Source: Klebsormidium nitens (lineage: Eukaryota; Streptophyta; Klebsormidiophyceae; Klebsormidiales; Klebsormidiaceae). From it: 64,000 nucleotides of DNA. The notes below the pieces were generated by a model that was not told where the DNA came from, made no database searches, and saw only the letters and a list, made by a program, of their open reading frames with translations. The position numbers were made by a program, and so were the translations under genes. Location of the stretch: positions 62,001 through 126,000 of the forward strand of contig DF236963.1 in NCBI GenBank assembly GCA_000708835.1. The letters run 5' to 3'. The stretch's first letter is position 1; every line of letters begins with the position of its first letter. Shown here piece by piece: positions 10,901-22,100 of the stretch.

Positions 10901-13900
10901 AGCACCGGGCAGTACGACGCGTTCAGCCAGCGGAACTCGTCCACGCTCTCGATCTCGATCGCCGCGGGCGCGGGCGGGTTCTCGGCGAACCACATCTGGA
11001 ACGCCGCCTTGTTGAGCCCGTCGGTGACGATGTGGAACACGTGGCGCTCCGGCTCGATCGCGTTGGTGATCGTCGAGTTGACGACGACCGCGGCGGCGAG
11101 CACGTTGTCGGAGAAGAGCGCGTAGTGGAACAAGGAGGGGTCCTGCGCAGAGAGAGATGTGACGTCAACGAGAAAGTAGGGATGACGTCAGCAGCAAGTG
11201 AAGCTGGAATGAGTTGGGTTGATGACGACCGCGGCGGCGAGCACGTTGTCGGAGAAGAGCGCGTAGTGGAAGAGAGAGGGGTCCCTCGCAGAAAGAGTGG
11301 TGACGTCAGCGGGCGTTGTGTTGACGTCAGCAATGGGCTAGTAGAAATGAGTAGAGATAAGTGAAGCTGTGTAAGGTTGACTCGAGTTGACAACGACCGC
11401 GGCGGGCCAGGACGTTGTTGAAGAAGAGCACGTACTGGAACAGGGAGGAGATATGAAACATGACGTCAGCAGTGGGTAAACGGAAGCGAAATTGAGTCGA
11501 GTTGATGACGACCGCAGCCGCGAGGTTGTTGTTGGAGAAAAACGTGTAGTGGAACAGGGAGGGGTCCTGAGGTAATATGAGACGTGACGTCAATATGAAG
11601 TAAGCAGTGGATGAACGGAAGCGAAGATGACGTGGGTTAACGACGGCCGCGGCTGCGAGGACGTTGTCGGGTCGAAAAGCGCTGGAAAAGAGCCCTTAGT
11701 GGAACGGCGAGGGGTTTGCGCAAGAAGAGCAGTGACGTCAGCAGGAGTTGGGATGATGTCAGCGGTGGGTTCTTGGAGGGAAATGAATTGAATCGATGAC
11801 CACCGCGGCCGCAAGGACGTTGTTGGAGAAGAGCGCGCGGTGGAACAGAGAGGGTTCCTGCACGATAAGAGCGGTGACGGCATCGAGAGTTGGTTTGATG
11901 TCAGCAGTTAGTTAGTATGAGTAGAAGGATCCGAGTTGACGACGGACGCAGCGGCCAGGTCGCTGTTGAAGAGCAGTTAGTAAAACAGCGAGGGGTCCTA
12001 CTCAAAATCAGGACGGTGATGTCAGCAGTGGGTTCTGGACGCAACAAATTGGCAGCTTTTTTGCACTGCACGAAAGTAAGGAGATGATTGTCAGCCAGGA
12101 GTCAAAACCGTCCAAAGTGGTCTCTGAAGAAGCTGCCTTCTGCCAAGTGGACCGACGCCCTACCAGTCGTTGATTGGCGGAGAAGCGCTCGGACCGAAGC
12201 ACTCATGCGAGAAGAAGCGGGCCGTCGAGCGCAGGACTACCCTCGAGCCTGCTCCAGCTGGGTTACGATCGTTCTACATACCAACGAGCCACTTTTTATT
12301 GACAAAACGAAAATGAAAACTGAGCACGGTCTGCGACGGCGATGACAGCCCAACCCTCACCTGGAATGCACGAAATGTTGATATGATTTCAGCAGCTTTT
12401 CTACCGAGAGAAACCAAACAAAGCATCGAGCCCATGACTTGCCTCAAGCCTGCTCCGGTCGGGCAGCGCCAGTTTCTGGTGCGGCGCGGCACTGCTGTGG
12501 TCGACGGTGAGGCGCTGCGAGAGGCAGTGCAGGCCCTTGGGCACCGTCTTGGCCGCCAGCTGGCTCAGGAACGCGCTCTGCCGCTTCAGCGTCTTCACCT
12601 GGTCCTCGGCGCCCTGCGGGGTGACGTCATCACGTCAGAAAGATGACGCGGTCTGCCTCTTGAAAATTGAGATGCGCTTTATGTCTCTGAGGTAATTTGG
12701 ATCTGCAGGCTCGGTTCAGGAACGCGCTCTGCCGCTTCAGCGTCTTCACCTGGTCCTCCAAGCCCTGCGGGATGACGTCATCAAGTCAATGCGATGACGT
12801 CACAAGCAAGCAGTGGGATGTAGCTTTCTTCTGAGTAGAGGGTTTCAGGTGCTGGAGCTCAAATTCGCAGGTTTTTTCAAATCAGGAACGCGCTCTGCCG
12901 CTTCAGCGTCTGCACCTGGTCCTCCGCGCCCTGCAGGGTGAGGTCATCGTGTGAGAAAGGATGACACACTATGCAAGTTCAAATCGCTGTACGTGATCGA
13001 GTGATCGGGCTTCGACTCGCAGNNNNNNNNNNNNNNNNNNNNNNNNNNNNNNNNNNNNNNNNNNNNNNNNNNNNNNNNNNNNNNNNNNNNNNNNNNNNNN
13101 NNNNNNNNNNNNNNNNNNNNNNNGAGGTCGATCGGTGTAGAGAAAGGATGGACACGACTAGTGCAAGTTCAAATCGCTGTACGTGAGTCCGAGGTGACTC
13201 GGGCGTTCGACTCGCAGGCTTGAGGAACGCGCTCTGCCGCTTCAGCGTCTTCACCTGGTCCCACCTTGCGGGGACGTCGTCGAATCAGAAAGATGCCGCC
13301 TCATGCGCTCTATGTCTTAAGAATTGCTCTGCCTTCGGCTTCAATCTGCAGAATTGGTTTAAGAACTTGGTTCACGGCTTCAGCGGCTTTACTTGGATCT
13401 CCGCGCCCTGCTGGTAAGCATGACGAGGTTCCTTCTGCGTGGATGTATGTCTGTTGTTTCTTTCCAATCTTTGAAATTAAGATTCTGCTTTTCGGAGAGA
13501 ATTTTTCAGCGTCTTCTCGTGCTCTGCTCCTTCCAAGCAGCGAGCCACATTTAAGATGGTCCATCCTATCACCGGGGCTCGTGATGACGTCGACTTACGT
13601 TCTCACTGTCTTCGCCAGCTCAAGTATTTTGGCTGACAACCCGAAGCCTCCTAAGCAGATGCAGCAATTCTGGCCAGATTCCAACAAACAGGGCGACCAC
13701 TTAGCGGAGCTGCCCACCTGGACCATCGCCCTGAGATGCTTCACCATGGCCGTGCTCTCATAGTGGGCGTCCCGCGCGCGAGCGAGAAGGGCCCCCATGC
13801 CCCGCATGCGCTCGGTGGCCAGCCGGTGGAGGTCCGCGTCGACTGCAATCATTTAGCAGTTTCTTTCGTCAGAAGGCTTGTGAAGTTGGCAAACCAAAAG

Positions 13901-16900
13901 GCTGAGATTTCTTCATTGGCCGCATTTAGATGTTCAGTTGTGTGCCTTCTGTGACCGTGGATGTGGAAGCAATCGTACGCCTAAGTTCTCAAGGGACCTC
14001 CATCAAATGTGGAGGAATGAGAGGGAAAGAAGGCACGAAAGGATGATCCTGAGCGCTTTTACCACAATGAGGCATGACGAGAGTGCAGGAAAGCCGTCTG
14101 TAAAGCCGATTCAACACCAGAATCCAGATTTCCGTACCTACGAGCTGCGCTCCATGTTGGTTCAAGAGTCCGCTTCATCTTCGAGCCCACAGTAACTTCC
14201 GCTGAGCTTAACCTTCCAGACGTTTGAAGTCTCTCGTCCACTCAACCTCCCAAAGAAAACACTCTTTCCGAGCTTTTTTTTCTTTCTTTTTTCCAATGTG
14301 GCCGTTGCAAGCGCGCTTCATTTTGATTGAGCAGTGCGGAACAATCCACTCGAAACATCGGACGAGGCGGACAGAGTCGAAGTGTGCAGTTGTACATTCT
14401 GGCGGATGCCGCCCGCTTGACAGCCTACGCACACTTTGACTTCTCAAACGACGTGCTCCTTCCAGTCCCAGCTGCTGCGAAAAACCCACCTGTCGCTTCC
14501 GCCAGCATCCGCTGCAGCTCTTTCCGTTTCGCCCGCAATTGACGTGCCAGCTGCTGATCCCCTCCCTGTTGAGCCAGCAACGTATACGCCCGCGCCATGA
14601 TCACTTGCTCTTTCATCAAGTTGATCAAGCGGTCCGATCCCTCCCCGCCCCCCTCCTGCCACGTGGCAAGCTGGTCCGACACGGCGTCCGAAGCCGGGTC
14701 GTCGTCCGGGGAGCCGTCCGACACGAGCTGCTGCAGCCGCTTGCTCTGGGAGTGGCGCACGCCCTGAGACAGGATTAAATGTTTGCTGTCAGGACGTACC
14801 TGTGCCTGACCAAGTCTTAACCCCTTCCTCGCGCAGGTGTCGTCAAAGGGGTCGTGCTAAGCTACCGCAACCTCGTCGCAATACGTCGTCCTAAACTGAG
14901 CAGTACAAGAGGATTGTGGCCAACCGGTCGAGCCTCCCATTGGACGTTCATGCGCGGACGGTCAAGACAGCCTTCGTTCAAATCGTCCATTTAAGCTGCT
15001 GCTGCCCTTGGACGCGACTCTTAGGAAGACAAATGAGGGATTGACAATCTATGGATGTGGGGCACCCAAAGGTTTCTCTAGCAAGGTGATTGAAGCTGAT
15101 CACGGGCTGTACTTTTATGCTGAAGGCTTGGATTTGACTGTCGACGATGCAGTCTGCTTGCTCTGGCAGAAACGCACCCCCTCAGTGAGAATTTTGTTCG
15201 AGGAATGTGGACTGCCACATCTCCGCGAATTGACGCACGTGTGTACAGAAGTAAGCTTTGAAGAGTCGTTTCCAGGCTGGCTTTGAAAACGTTGCAATCC
15301 GGAAAGCAAGCTTACCGGAAATGAAAAGACACCCGTTGGGTGGCCGACCGGATAGCAGACAGATGCGCTTCAGCAGATTGGTCGTTAACGTCTAATATAC
15401 AAAGGTTTAGTAAGCCTCTGATATCAAAGGTTTGCTTACAGTTGCAGTTCGCCAGCTTCCGGAATCTGGACAAGATAATCGTTCGTTTCCGAAGTTGCAT
15501 TTGCAACTGACGCTACTGGCAAGAGCCGACCCTTCTTCCAAGCAACGTAAACGGAAAACGAATGAAGGTAAATGCATGTTTTCACACTTCAATCGACCCA
15601 CTATCTTCCATCATTCTCAAAACCTAGCAAATGCAAACGAGAAACTCCTTTAAAGCACCTAGTCGGAAGAAACCAGAATCAGGAACGGCTGCGTCCCTGG
15701 AAAACTCGGCTTCGCATTTCCCACCTCGTTTCCGCCCTGCCCCCCCTCCAACTCTTCCAGTCCCCGGCCGCTTTTCCCGGACCCCCGACCTCCTCCCTTC
15801 AGCCCGCTTTCGAGGCCGTCAGAGGTGGCCGGGTCGTGTCCCCAGGCGCCGCCGTCGCCGGGCAAGTGCGAGTCCCCACTCGCAATCCCAGTGACGTCAC
15901 CCACGCCCTCTCCCAACAATTGAACCTCCGTGTTTTCTGCATTTGCAGCGAGTGCCTCAGAAGTAAGTGCGGAGAACTTTGAGATTGCGAGACTGGCCAG
16001 GTCGTGAGAGAAGGCATGTATGTGCCAGGGCATGTCAAAGCATCGTTCTAGACCTTGAGCGTAACTCTGGAGACGATGTAGCTGCATGACGAACCTCAGC
16101 CTCCAAAAAGTGAGTCATTAAGTGCAAAAAACGGGTAATAGAACAACGAAGAAACGAGATCGCTTCAAAAACGATATGCAGAACGCTTCAGACAAGAATC
16201 TAGCAGGGCAATGCAGAACCTCACCGTTTCCATCGTCCGTGACTCCCTCTCCCTGTTCCCACGGCTCCGCAACCCTCACTTCCTGCACGTGGCGATTCTC
16301 TATACATTATGGACAAAGAGACATGCATAGTTGGGTCTGCGTTTGGGCATGCAGGGACTAGCCAGGTCTTGCAAGCGTGAAGTCAGAAAAGGCATCCAAT
16401 TGTCGGGGAGGAAGTCGAGACCGACTCAGCAATTGAAAATTGCTGGAATAAGAAGGATACTACCATTACTTGAGAAGCAATAAGAGCCCCAAGGCGTTGC
16501 TTCTCCTGACAAGCAACGCAGGGCTCTTGTTGCTTCAAGAAATAGTAGTATCCAGGATAGCAGGGACGGAAGGAGACAAGCTGGACGTACCAAATCGACG
16601 TGTGTGCACGCAACCACCTCTGCCTTCCGTCCTTCGAAGGACACTGTTAATGTAGGAAAAGGACCGACGCCTGTGTCAGGTTGTGGAAGTGGATACTTAC
16701 CCTTTGCCGTTTCCTGCTCGCCTTTCTCGCTTTCTTCTCAACCTGCACAAACTTGCACGATCAATTACGTTCTGTGGCAAGTGCTGCAAACAAGCGTTTT
16801 CCTGATTAACGGTTGATGCAAGAGCATGGCACGGAGGTTTCCAAAGTGCACAATTAAGTATGTACACTCAGCTCAAAAAGATTATATTGTGGGCCGCTGG

Positions 16901-18401
16901 GACAGGAGAAGAGGTGGAGCGATAAGGTCCACCTTTTTTGAGAGCCTAGGCAGTGGGTTTCCACGTTACAAAAGAGAAGCCTAGTTGAGGATGCCTGGGA
17001 TGGTACAGCCAAGCGAGGGGATCCCCCCTATTCCATCTTGCGCTTTCCCAGGAATCTTTCTCCCCGCAGAAACCGTTCTCATGGAGCTCGACAGGATGAT
17101 CGCTCCTGATTATTCTCCACGACGGAGAAAGCAGGGACCATGAAGCAGACTAGGATCTACAGGCCTCAATCGGTGCAGCTGCAATACTTGTTCAGGGGCC
17201 CTCCGAAACAAGTTTTGGTTTCGACTTCTTTCTGTTCTTTCCGGCTTGATAGGCAGACAGTAAACAACGCTCACCTCCCTCTTATATAATGTGGTCAGCT
17301 CTTGGGGGGAGCTCGTTTGTTCTATCCGCCCGCCCATAATCTGACCACCAGAAAAGAAGCGCAAGGGTCTGAGACATGGCCCTCTAGGAGAGTCAGCGGA
17401 GCTTTGAAGCAACAGACTGATGGTGTGATTGATCTAGCCAAAGCTTTGCATGCTTCAACCACACTTGTCCAAGGGCCGCTATATCGTTTTATGATGAGGC
17501 CCACAGTGATTGCAAAAATTGAGGACATTACACGATTAAACTAGTCAGCTTTTCTCTGCACACACTGTCTTTTTCCAGGTTGGAGTAGCTCGTTGTTGAA
17601 TTACTGAACATTGATAGATCTGTAAGTCTTCTGTGGGCCCGAAGCGCACATAACAACAGTAAGGCTGAGTCTCTCACCTGTGCGCCTGACACGCCAACAC
17701 CAAACTGGGGCCCTATAGATAAGAAAGGCACCTTTAAGCTGCTTTCGTTCCACTCAGATAGAGTGCACCCCAAAGCAATAGGGCTTTACCAAAGATGCTT
17801 GAGCTGCAAAATGATGCCCAGCTGAATAGCCTCTAGACTCTAATTGTGCATTCTGAAAGTATTTCTGCAAGGTTGATGCATGTCGACATAGATGTTGAAA
17901 CCCTTTGGTGCTGGCGGCAAGGGTTCCGGATGAGTGATCGCCACAGATGTTTTCGATGACCGTTCTGGTGATGTGTACTCATTATATTGTTGCTTGTGTC
18001 AAGCTTGCCCCGGCTGCTTGGAGGGAGATTGGGAGCTGGAAAGTGGTGCTGACTAACCTGAGCAGCTTGCCCCACCAGCTTTGCGGCTTGATCATTCCAA
18101 AACAGCTGGCTCATTAAGCTGACACACACCTGATCGCAGAGCCCTGAACATGTCACAATATTGTGGCAGCTTGCCTTTAAAAAATGTCCCCTGATCATCT
18201 TGCAATCCTGAAAACTCGCTAGAAAGGACCTCAGTTGCTGTACTTACCTGCTAATCCGTTCACATGAGGATTGATGCTCAGAGTCGAGCGGTGCGCAACA
18301 TAGGCCAGCGGGGTCAGCAGACAGAAGGCGATGACAAAGACAATGAAGAGCCATTGCGCAGGCTGCTGGTTCCGATGGGAGCTGCTGTATGACTTCCGCA
18401 T
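7998..18401 (-). CDS. GAUT1: GAUT1-like polygalacturonate 4-alpha-galacturonosyltransferase (GT8)
   Basis: Homogalacturonan synthase family, Golgi type II membrane protein. Exon 1 (18401-18248) encodes a short basic N-terminus and a signal anchor (QWLFIVFVIAFCLLTPLAYV). Supported later exons on the minus strand are 16742-16701 (tentative), 16282-16225, 15936-15725, 14763-14490, 13842-13718, 12613-12443, 11142-10873, 9972-9847, 8672-8406 and 8273-7998 (TGA). The stem region contains LMKEQVIMARAY and FLSQLAAKTVPKGLHCL. The catalytic GT8 domain shows FHYALFSDNVLAAAVVVNST, HVFHIVTD, the metal-binding ILFLDDDIVVQ, CGWAYGMNVFDL, KLGTLPPGLMTFYGLTHPLD and the HxxGxxKPW motif as HWNGNMKPW. The exons from 14763 on join in frame to 502 residues. 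Phases also match for 16282-16225 and 15936-15725. One or more exons between 18248 and 16742 remain unresolved. The exon ending at 12443 appears to use a GC donor. Introns hold three echo arrays, an N gap and a hairpin. Confidence 0.93.
8730..9588 (-). repeat. Echo array of the ILFLDDD exon (4-5 truncated copies)
   Basis: In the intron upstream of exon 8672-8406 (transcript direction) the start of that exon recurs at about 8831-8730, 8996-8905, 9131-9066 and 9282-9179, with a faint fifth copy at about 9588-9480. Translated remnants include DDDIVVQRDLTRLWDEDLRG in the nearest copy, DIVVQRDLTRLWHEDFRG in the next and DIVVQRDLTRLWD followed by a stop in the fourth. No copy extends past about the first third of the exon. 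Similarity falls with distance from the intact exon. Confidence 0.85.
10689..10733 (-). repeat. Echo of the 3' end and donor of GAUT exon 11142-10873
   Basis: The plus-strand sequence near 10690, with tttcatactctccggctcga and gaccgggcactat, copies the junction at about 10870-10915, where the exon ends in ESMK and its donor. The copy lies on the downstream side of the exon, the mirror image of the 5' echoes at 11221-12000. Confidence 0.75.
11221..12000 (-). repeat. Echo array of the DPSLFHYALF exon (six truncated copies)
   Basis: Upstream of intact exon 11142-10873 its first 60-75 bp recur at about 11290-11221, 11450-11386, 11570-11500, 11722-11636, 11861-11795 and 12000-11933. Translated remnants include FHYALFSDNVLAAAVV (nearest), DPSLFHYTFFSNNNLAAAVV and EPSLFHRALFSNNVLAAAVV. 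Several copies keep an acceptor-like AG before the GACCC start (about 11570, 11861, 12000). Others have lost it. Each unit also carries one or more tgacgtca-like motifs. Confidence 0.88.
12717..13412 (-). repeat. Echo array of the GAEDQVKTLKRQ exon, interrupted by assembly gap
   Basis: The start of exon 12613-12443 recurs upstream at about 12768-12717, 12935-12883, 13270-13222 and 13412-13360. The copies encode GLEDQVKTLKRQSAFL, GAEDQVQTLKRQSAFL then a stop, DQVKTLKRQSAFLK, and a diverged IQVKPLKP. Sequence flanking the N run on both sides is another near-identical pair (gcaagttcaaatcgctgtac), so the true number of units is unknown. Confidence 0.85.
13023..13123. other. Assembly gap (101 N)
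   Basis: A run of N lies inside the tandem echo array of the GAUT gene. The same 20-bp sequence (gcaagttcaaatcgctgtac) occurs shortly before and after it. The gap therefore probably reflects collapse or failure on near-identical tandem units, and its length is unlikely to be real. Confidence 0.99.
16455..16553. ncRNA. Long near-perfect hairpin, microRNA-precursor-like
   Basis: The arm at 16455-16502 (starts ggatactaccattacttgag) is nearly the reverse complement of the arm at 16511-16553 (ends aatagtagtatcc), with an 8-base loop ctcctgac. The stem has over 35 pairs with a few small bulges, and weaker pairing extends outward (tgctgg against atagca). It lies in an intron of the GAUT1-like gene and could be transcribed in either orientation. 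The size and fold fit a plant MIR precursor. A small inverted-repeat transposon is the main alternative. I do not recognise a known mature miRNA in it. Confidence 0.55.
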
Positions 18402-19185
18402 CTTTGCTCTGGCTTCCTGCTAGTGCTGCCAGTGGTGCATCATGAAGGACGCCGTGAGACGGAGCGGATTACAAAACCCTGATGAAAGCCCGACCAATGC
18501 ACCTGAGCGAATGGCCGCAAAAGGAACGTCAAACACACAGCTGCTGTATTGCTGCCTGTAATGGTCACGGCCTTTGATGCAAGTTGAAGAGAGAAGGCAC
18601 CTTCTGTCTTAATTGTCTCTGTGCTTCGGGCAACCTGCTGCAGACCATCACGCCACCATCAATGCATCATTGACGTCGCCCCAGCGAGCCTGGCAACTGC
18701 AATTCGACAACTGCAGCCGGCCCTGGCTTTGGCCTGAGCTCAGCAGAAATTTGACTAAGATTACGCCTGGTCATTTAAGTGCAAGATCGGACGGCTTATG
18801 TAGCTTACTTTGTCCCAGAGCTGCCCAGAGCCCTTGATGTTTCAGAATCTAGATTCTGAATCTTCCGCACAGGGGAGCTTTTATTGGCCAGCAAGGAAAG
18901 CTGCCACCTGGCTCCATCTGACTCCATGTTATGCCAGCATGGGATCTCCTTGCGCAAGCAAAGTTTAGCTCAGTTTAGCTTTGCACCGTGGAACTTGAAG
19001 AGAAGCATGCTGTACAATCCGGAAAAAAGTTCACCAAAGAGCTTCTGCAATACCTAGCTTGACAATTCCAAGGTCAATCCGTTGTTCTAATCGGATTTGG
19101 GCGGTACCCGAGTTCTGCTCAGGATTTCAGATAAAGTTCCTTCTGCTAGTATTAGAGCTCCTTCCCGCTATCTTCATCCGGCGCC
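18402..19185. promoter_or_regulatory. Shared upstream region of divergent GAUT1-like and GAD genes
   Basis: The start codons of the two head-to-head genes are 784 bp apart, so both promoters and 5' UTRs must lie here. Base composition is mixed, and I could not place a convincing TATA box or transcription start for either gene. Confidence 0.6.
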
Positions 19186-22100
19186 ATGGCTCTTTCTAGA
19201 ACAGTTGATGGAAGAAAAGATGGTGCGGAGCATTTCGTGACATCTGTCTTTGGCTCTCGCTATGTCCGCAACAACCTGCCCAGGTGAGTGATAACTTGAT
19301 GTTGCATGCTATCATTGTTGATGCATGAGCTTATCAACAGGCTCAGAATTGATGGCAGGGTGGGACTAACGTTGATGGAGCAATGAGTGCAGCTTGTTGC
19401 AGCATACCTGATGCTTCATTTGGTGGTCCAATCAAAAGGGTTTCTAAACTCTGGCGGCCACTTTAAGGGTTGAAAGTGACACTGAAAGCTGCATTGACAA
19501 GTGTGGGATCTGGAGAGCAATTGTCAGGGCTTTCACCCTGAATTGCCTAAGACATTGCTCTATTCTCATGATTGTATCAGTCCTGCATCAAGTTTGTTTA
19601 CTTGACGTCTAATCGGAATCAATGCTGCAGGTACCGGATGCCTGAGGACGAGATGCCAAAGGATGCTGCATATCAGATCATCCATGATGAGCTCCTGTTA
19701 GATGGGAACCCCCGCTTGAACCTCGCCAGCTTTGTGACCACTTGGATGGAGGTGCGCTCCAAATCCCTACAAGGCTGCTTGAAGGACTTTTCGACCACTA
19801 GTGCATGCAGAATATCTTCTGTAATGCTCAGATGGACTCTCGAAAGAGTGTGCAATTATCACTTACACTGCTCTCTTGCTGCAGCCTGAGTGCGACAAGC
19901 TGATCATGGAGAGCCTTAACAAGAACTACATGTGAGCCGCAAGCTTGAGAAAGGGAGAGCCTGGAAACTGGATCAGAAAGCTCCACAGATCTGTTTCGAG
20001 CCCTCAGTATCATGTTACACGGAAATTGAGGAATTGCACCCGCATCTTGCTGTCCTTATTTGTCCAAAACAACATTCTGCTTTTTGTAGCTTCTGTGCTG
20101 GGTGCAGCTCACTTATAAGCCAGCGATTTTAGAACCCGCAGTGGTACACTGGAAAGGCCCTCTGTCACATCACCTACAATGCCATGTAGGGGCATTACAA
20201 TGGTTAGGCTCGCGTCATTATTTATTCTGTGCTCAAATCCGCCGTCCTTTGTGTTCCTGTCAGTGACATGGACGAGTACCCCATCACAACGGAACTTCAG
20301 GTAAGCTCCCCGCTTGCTTTTCCTCAGGTTCCCAGTATCTGAATTGCTTAAAGTCAATAGTTGGGGAAATTAGCAGAGTGACCTTTTTCTATTCAACTGC
20401 ACCTGCGCCTGCACTCAAGTGTCGGCCTGAACTCGTCAAGACAATTCCAGATGTGTCCTGATCAGCATTGCAAAGATATTGGAACTGATATTGGATCTGA
20501 ATGACGAATTGTCAAATGGCACTAATGCATCACAAATCCCAACATTTTGCTCGCAACTTGTCATTTCTGGCAGGATCGTTGTGTCAACATGATTGCACGG
20601 CTGTTCCATGCTCCCATTGGAGAGAACGAAACTGCGGTAGGCGCAGGCTGTGTTGGCAGCTCAGAGGCCATCATGTTGGCTGGTGAGCCCTTCGCTTGTC
20701 TCAGCAGATGCACTGGGAGTAACCACATTGACTCGCTGAATCGACGAATTGGCATTCAAGGCCACCTAGACCCCCTAGTAGGGACCGGCAGAGATAAGAT
20801 TCATATGCCTTGCTTCCTACTTAATGCGTGAATTGATGAATCGAATTGGATTGGATTGAAAACAAGCTTCCAAATGCATAGCTCGGTCACAGAAACCAAA
20901 TAGAAACATTCGCAATGCAAAGTCCATTTTGATTTTGACAGAAATGCTTCTGAAGCTGCTCACTTTTCAAGGTAGCTCTGGTCCAAGGAACATGTCAAAT
21001 CGTGGGAAGTGCTCAGTAAGATGGACCAATCAGGGTGAGATCATAAGGGTTTTAATCGTCGCAGCGTCCTGAAAATCGGTTTTTGAGCCACTCCCCCTTG
21101 CTGGCAGGCCTGGCTTTCAAGCGGAAATGGCAGCACAAGAGGAAGGCCGAAGGCAAGCCGTACGATAAGCCCAACATGGTGACAGGGGCCAACGTACAGG
21201 TGCGCATGTTAGAGGAGGTTTCCGGGACCTCGGTTTTGGTACTGTAGCGCACTTTCTGACTTGAACAAGATTGATGAACTGAACCGCAGTGTTCTACCCG
21301 TTTGCATCTGAAAGCGTTGCTGATGCAAAAACGGAATTATGCAAGATGCTGGATACCACTTGCTGGGAAGTTCGAACAGTTTATGCTATTTCTGCTGGAA
21401 CGCATCAGATTTGCACCTTTTCAGGCTTGATACTTATGGACCAAGTCCCGCTTTAATAGTCACTGCGCATTTTTGCCTTCTTGACCCTGCACAGAGTCTA
21501 TGCAAACCAGTGTAGGTTGTACTTCTTTTCTTGTGTCTTCTTGAATGTACCTTGTGTCTGACTTGCTGTGTCCCACTGTTTCGCAGGTGTGCTGGGAAAA
21601 GGTGAGCCTGCGGCCTGCAGCCAATCTCATATTTTTGAGCTCCAGCACCTGACATTAGTGAGACGTTTTGGGGGGGCTTGTTGTGTCCACCTCTTGCTGA
21701 CACACTCTGATAACAGCCGTGTTCTGGTTGGTGTACCCCTTTTCAATGCAAATACCCGTGCCGTTTCGTTTACATCCATTCCAAGCGTCATTGATGATTG
21801 TTCTTAGGATTGCTTGGCACTGAGCCGCCTCCCTACTTTGGAAAAAGTGCACCCCCGAAACCGAAGAAGACGAGTCGAAATCCCTTCGTCTTCCGCTGTC
21901 AACAAACGCATAGTATTTGATCACATCTAGATGCAGACTCCGGCGACCAATTGTTTGGGAAGATTTATTACGAATAACAGTCTGAAGTGTTTCTATCGCA
22001 CTTGAGTCTGAGATGCACTTGTAAGTTGTGTGGACTCAGTACACGGTTCGAATATCTTACTAAAGATGCTACGATTGAGAGACTCGAGAAAGGACATCTA

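Noticed and set aside
11221-13412. CRISPR-like or satellite array
   Set aside because: Unit lengths vary, the repeated part is an exon edge, and there are no spacers of constant size; the genome is eukaryotic.
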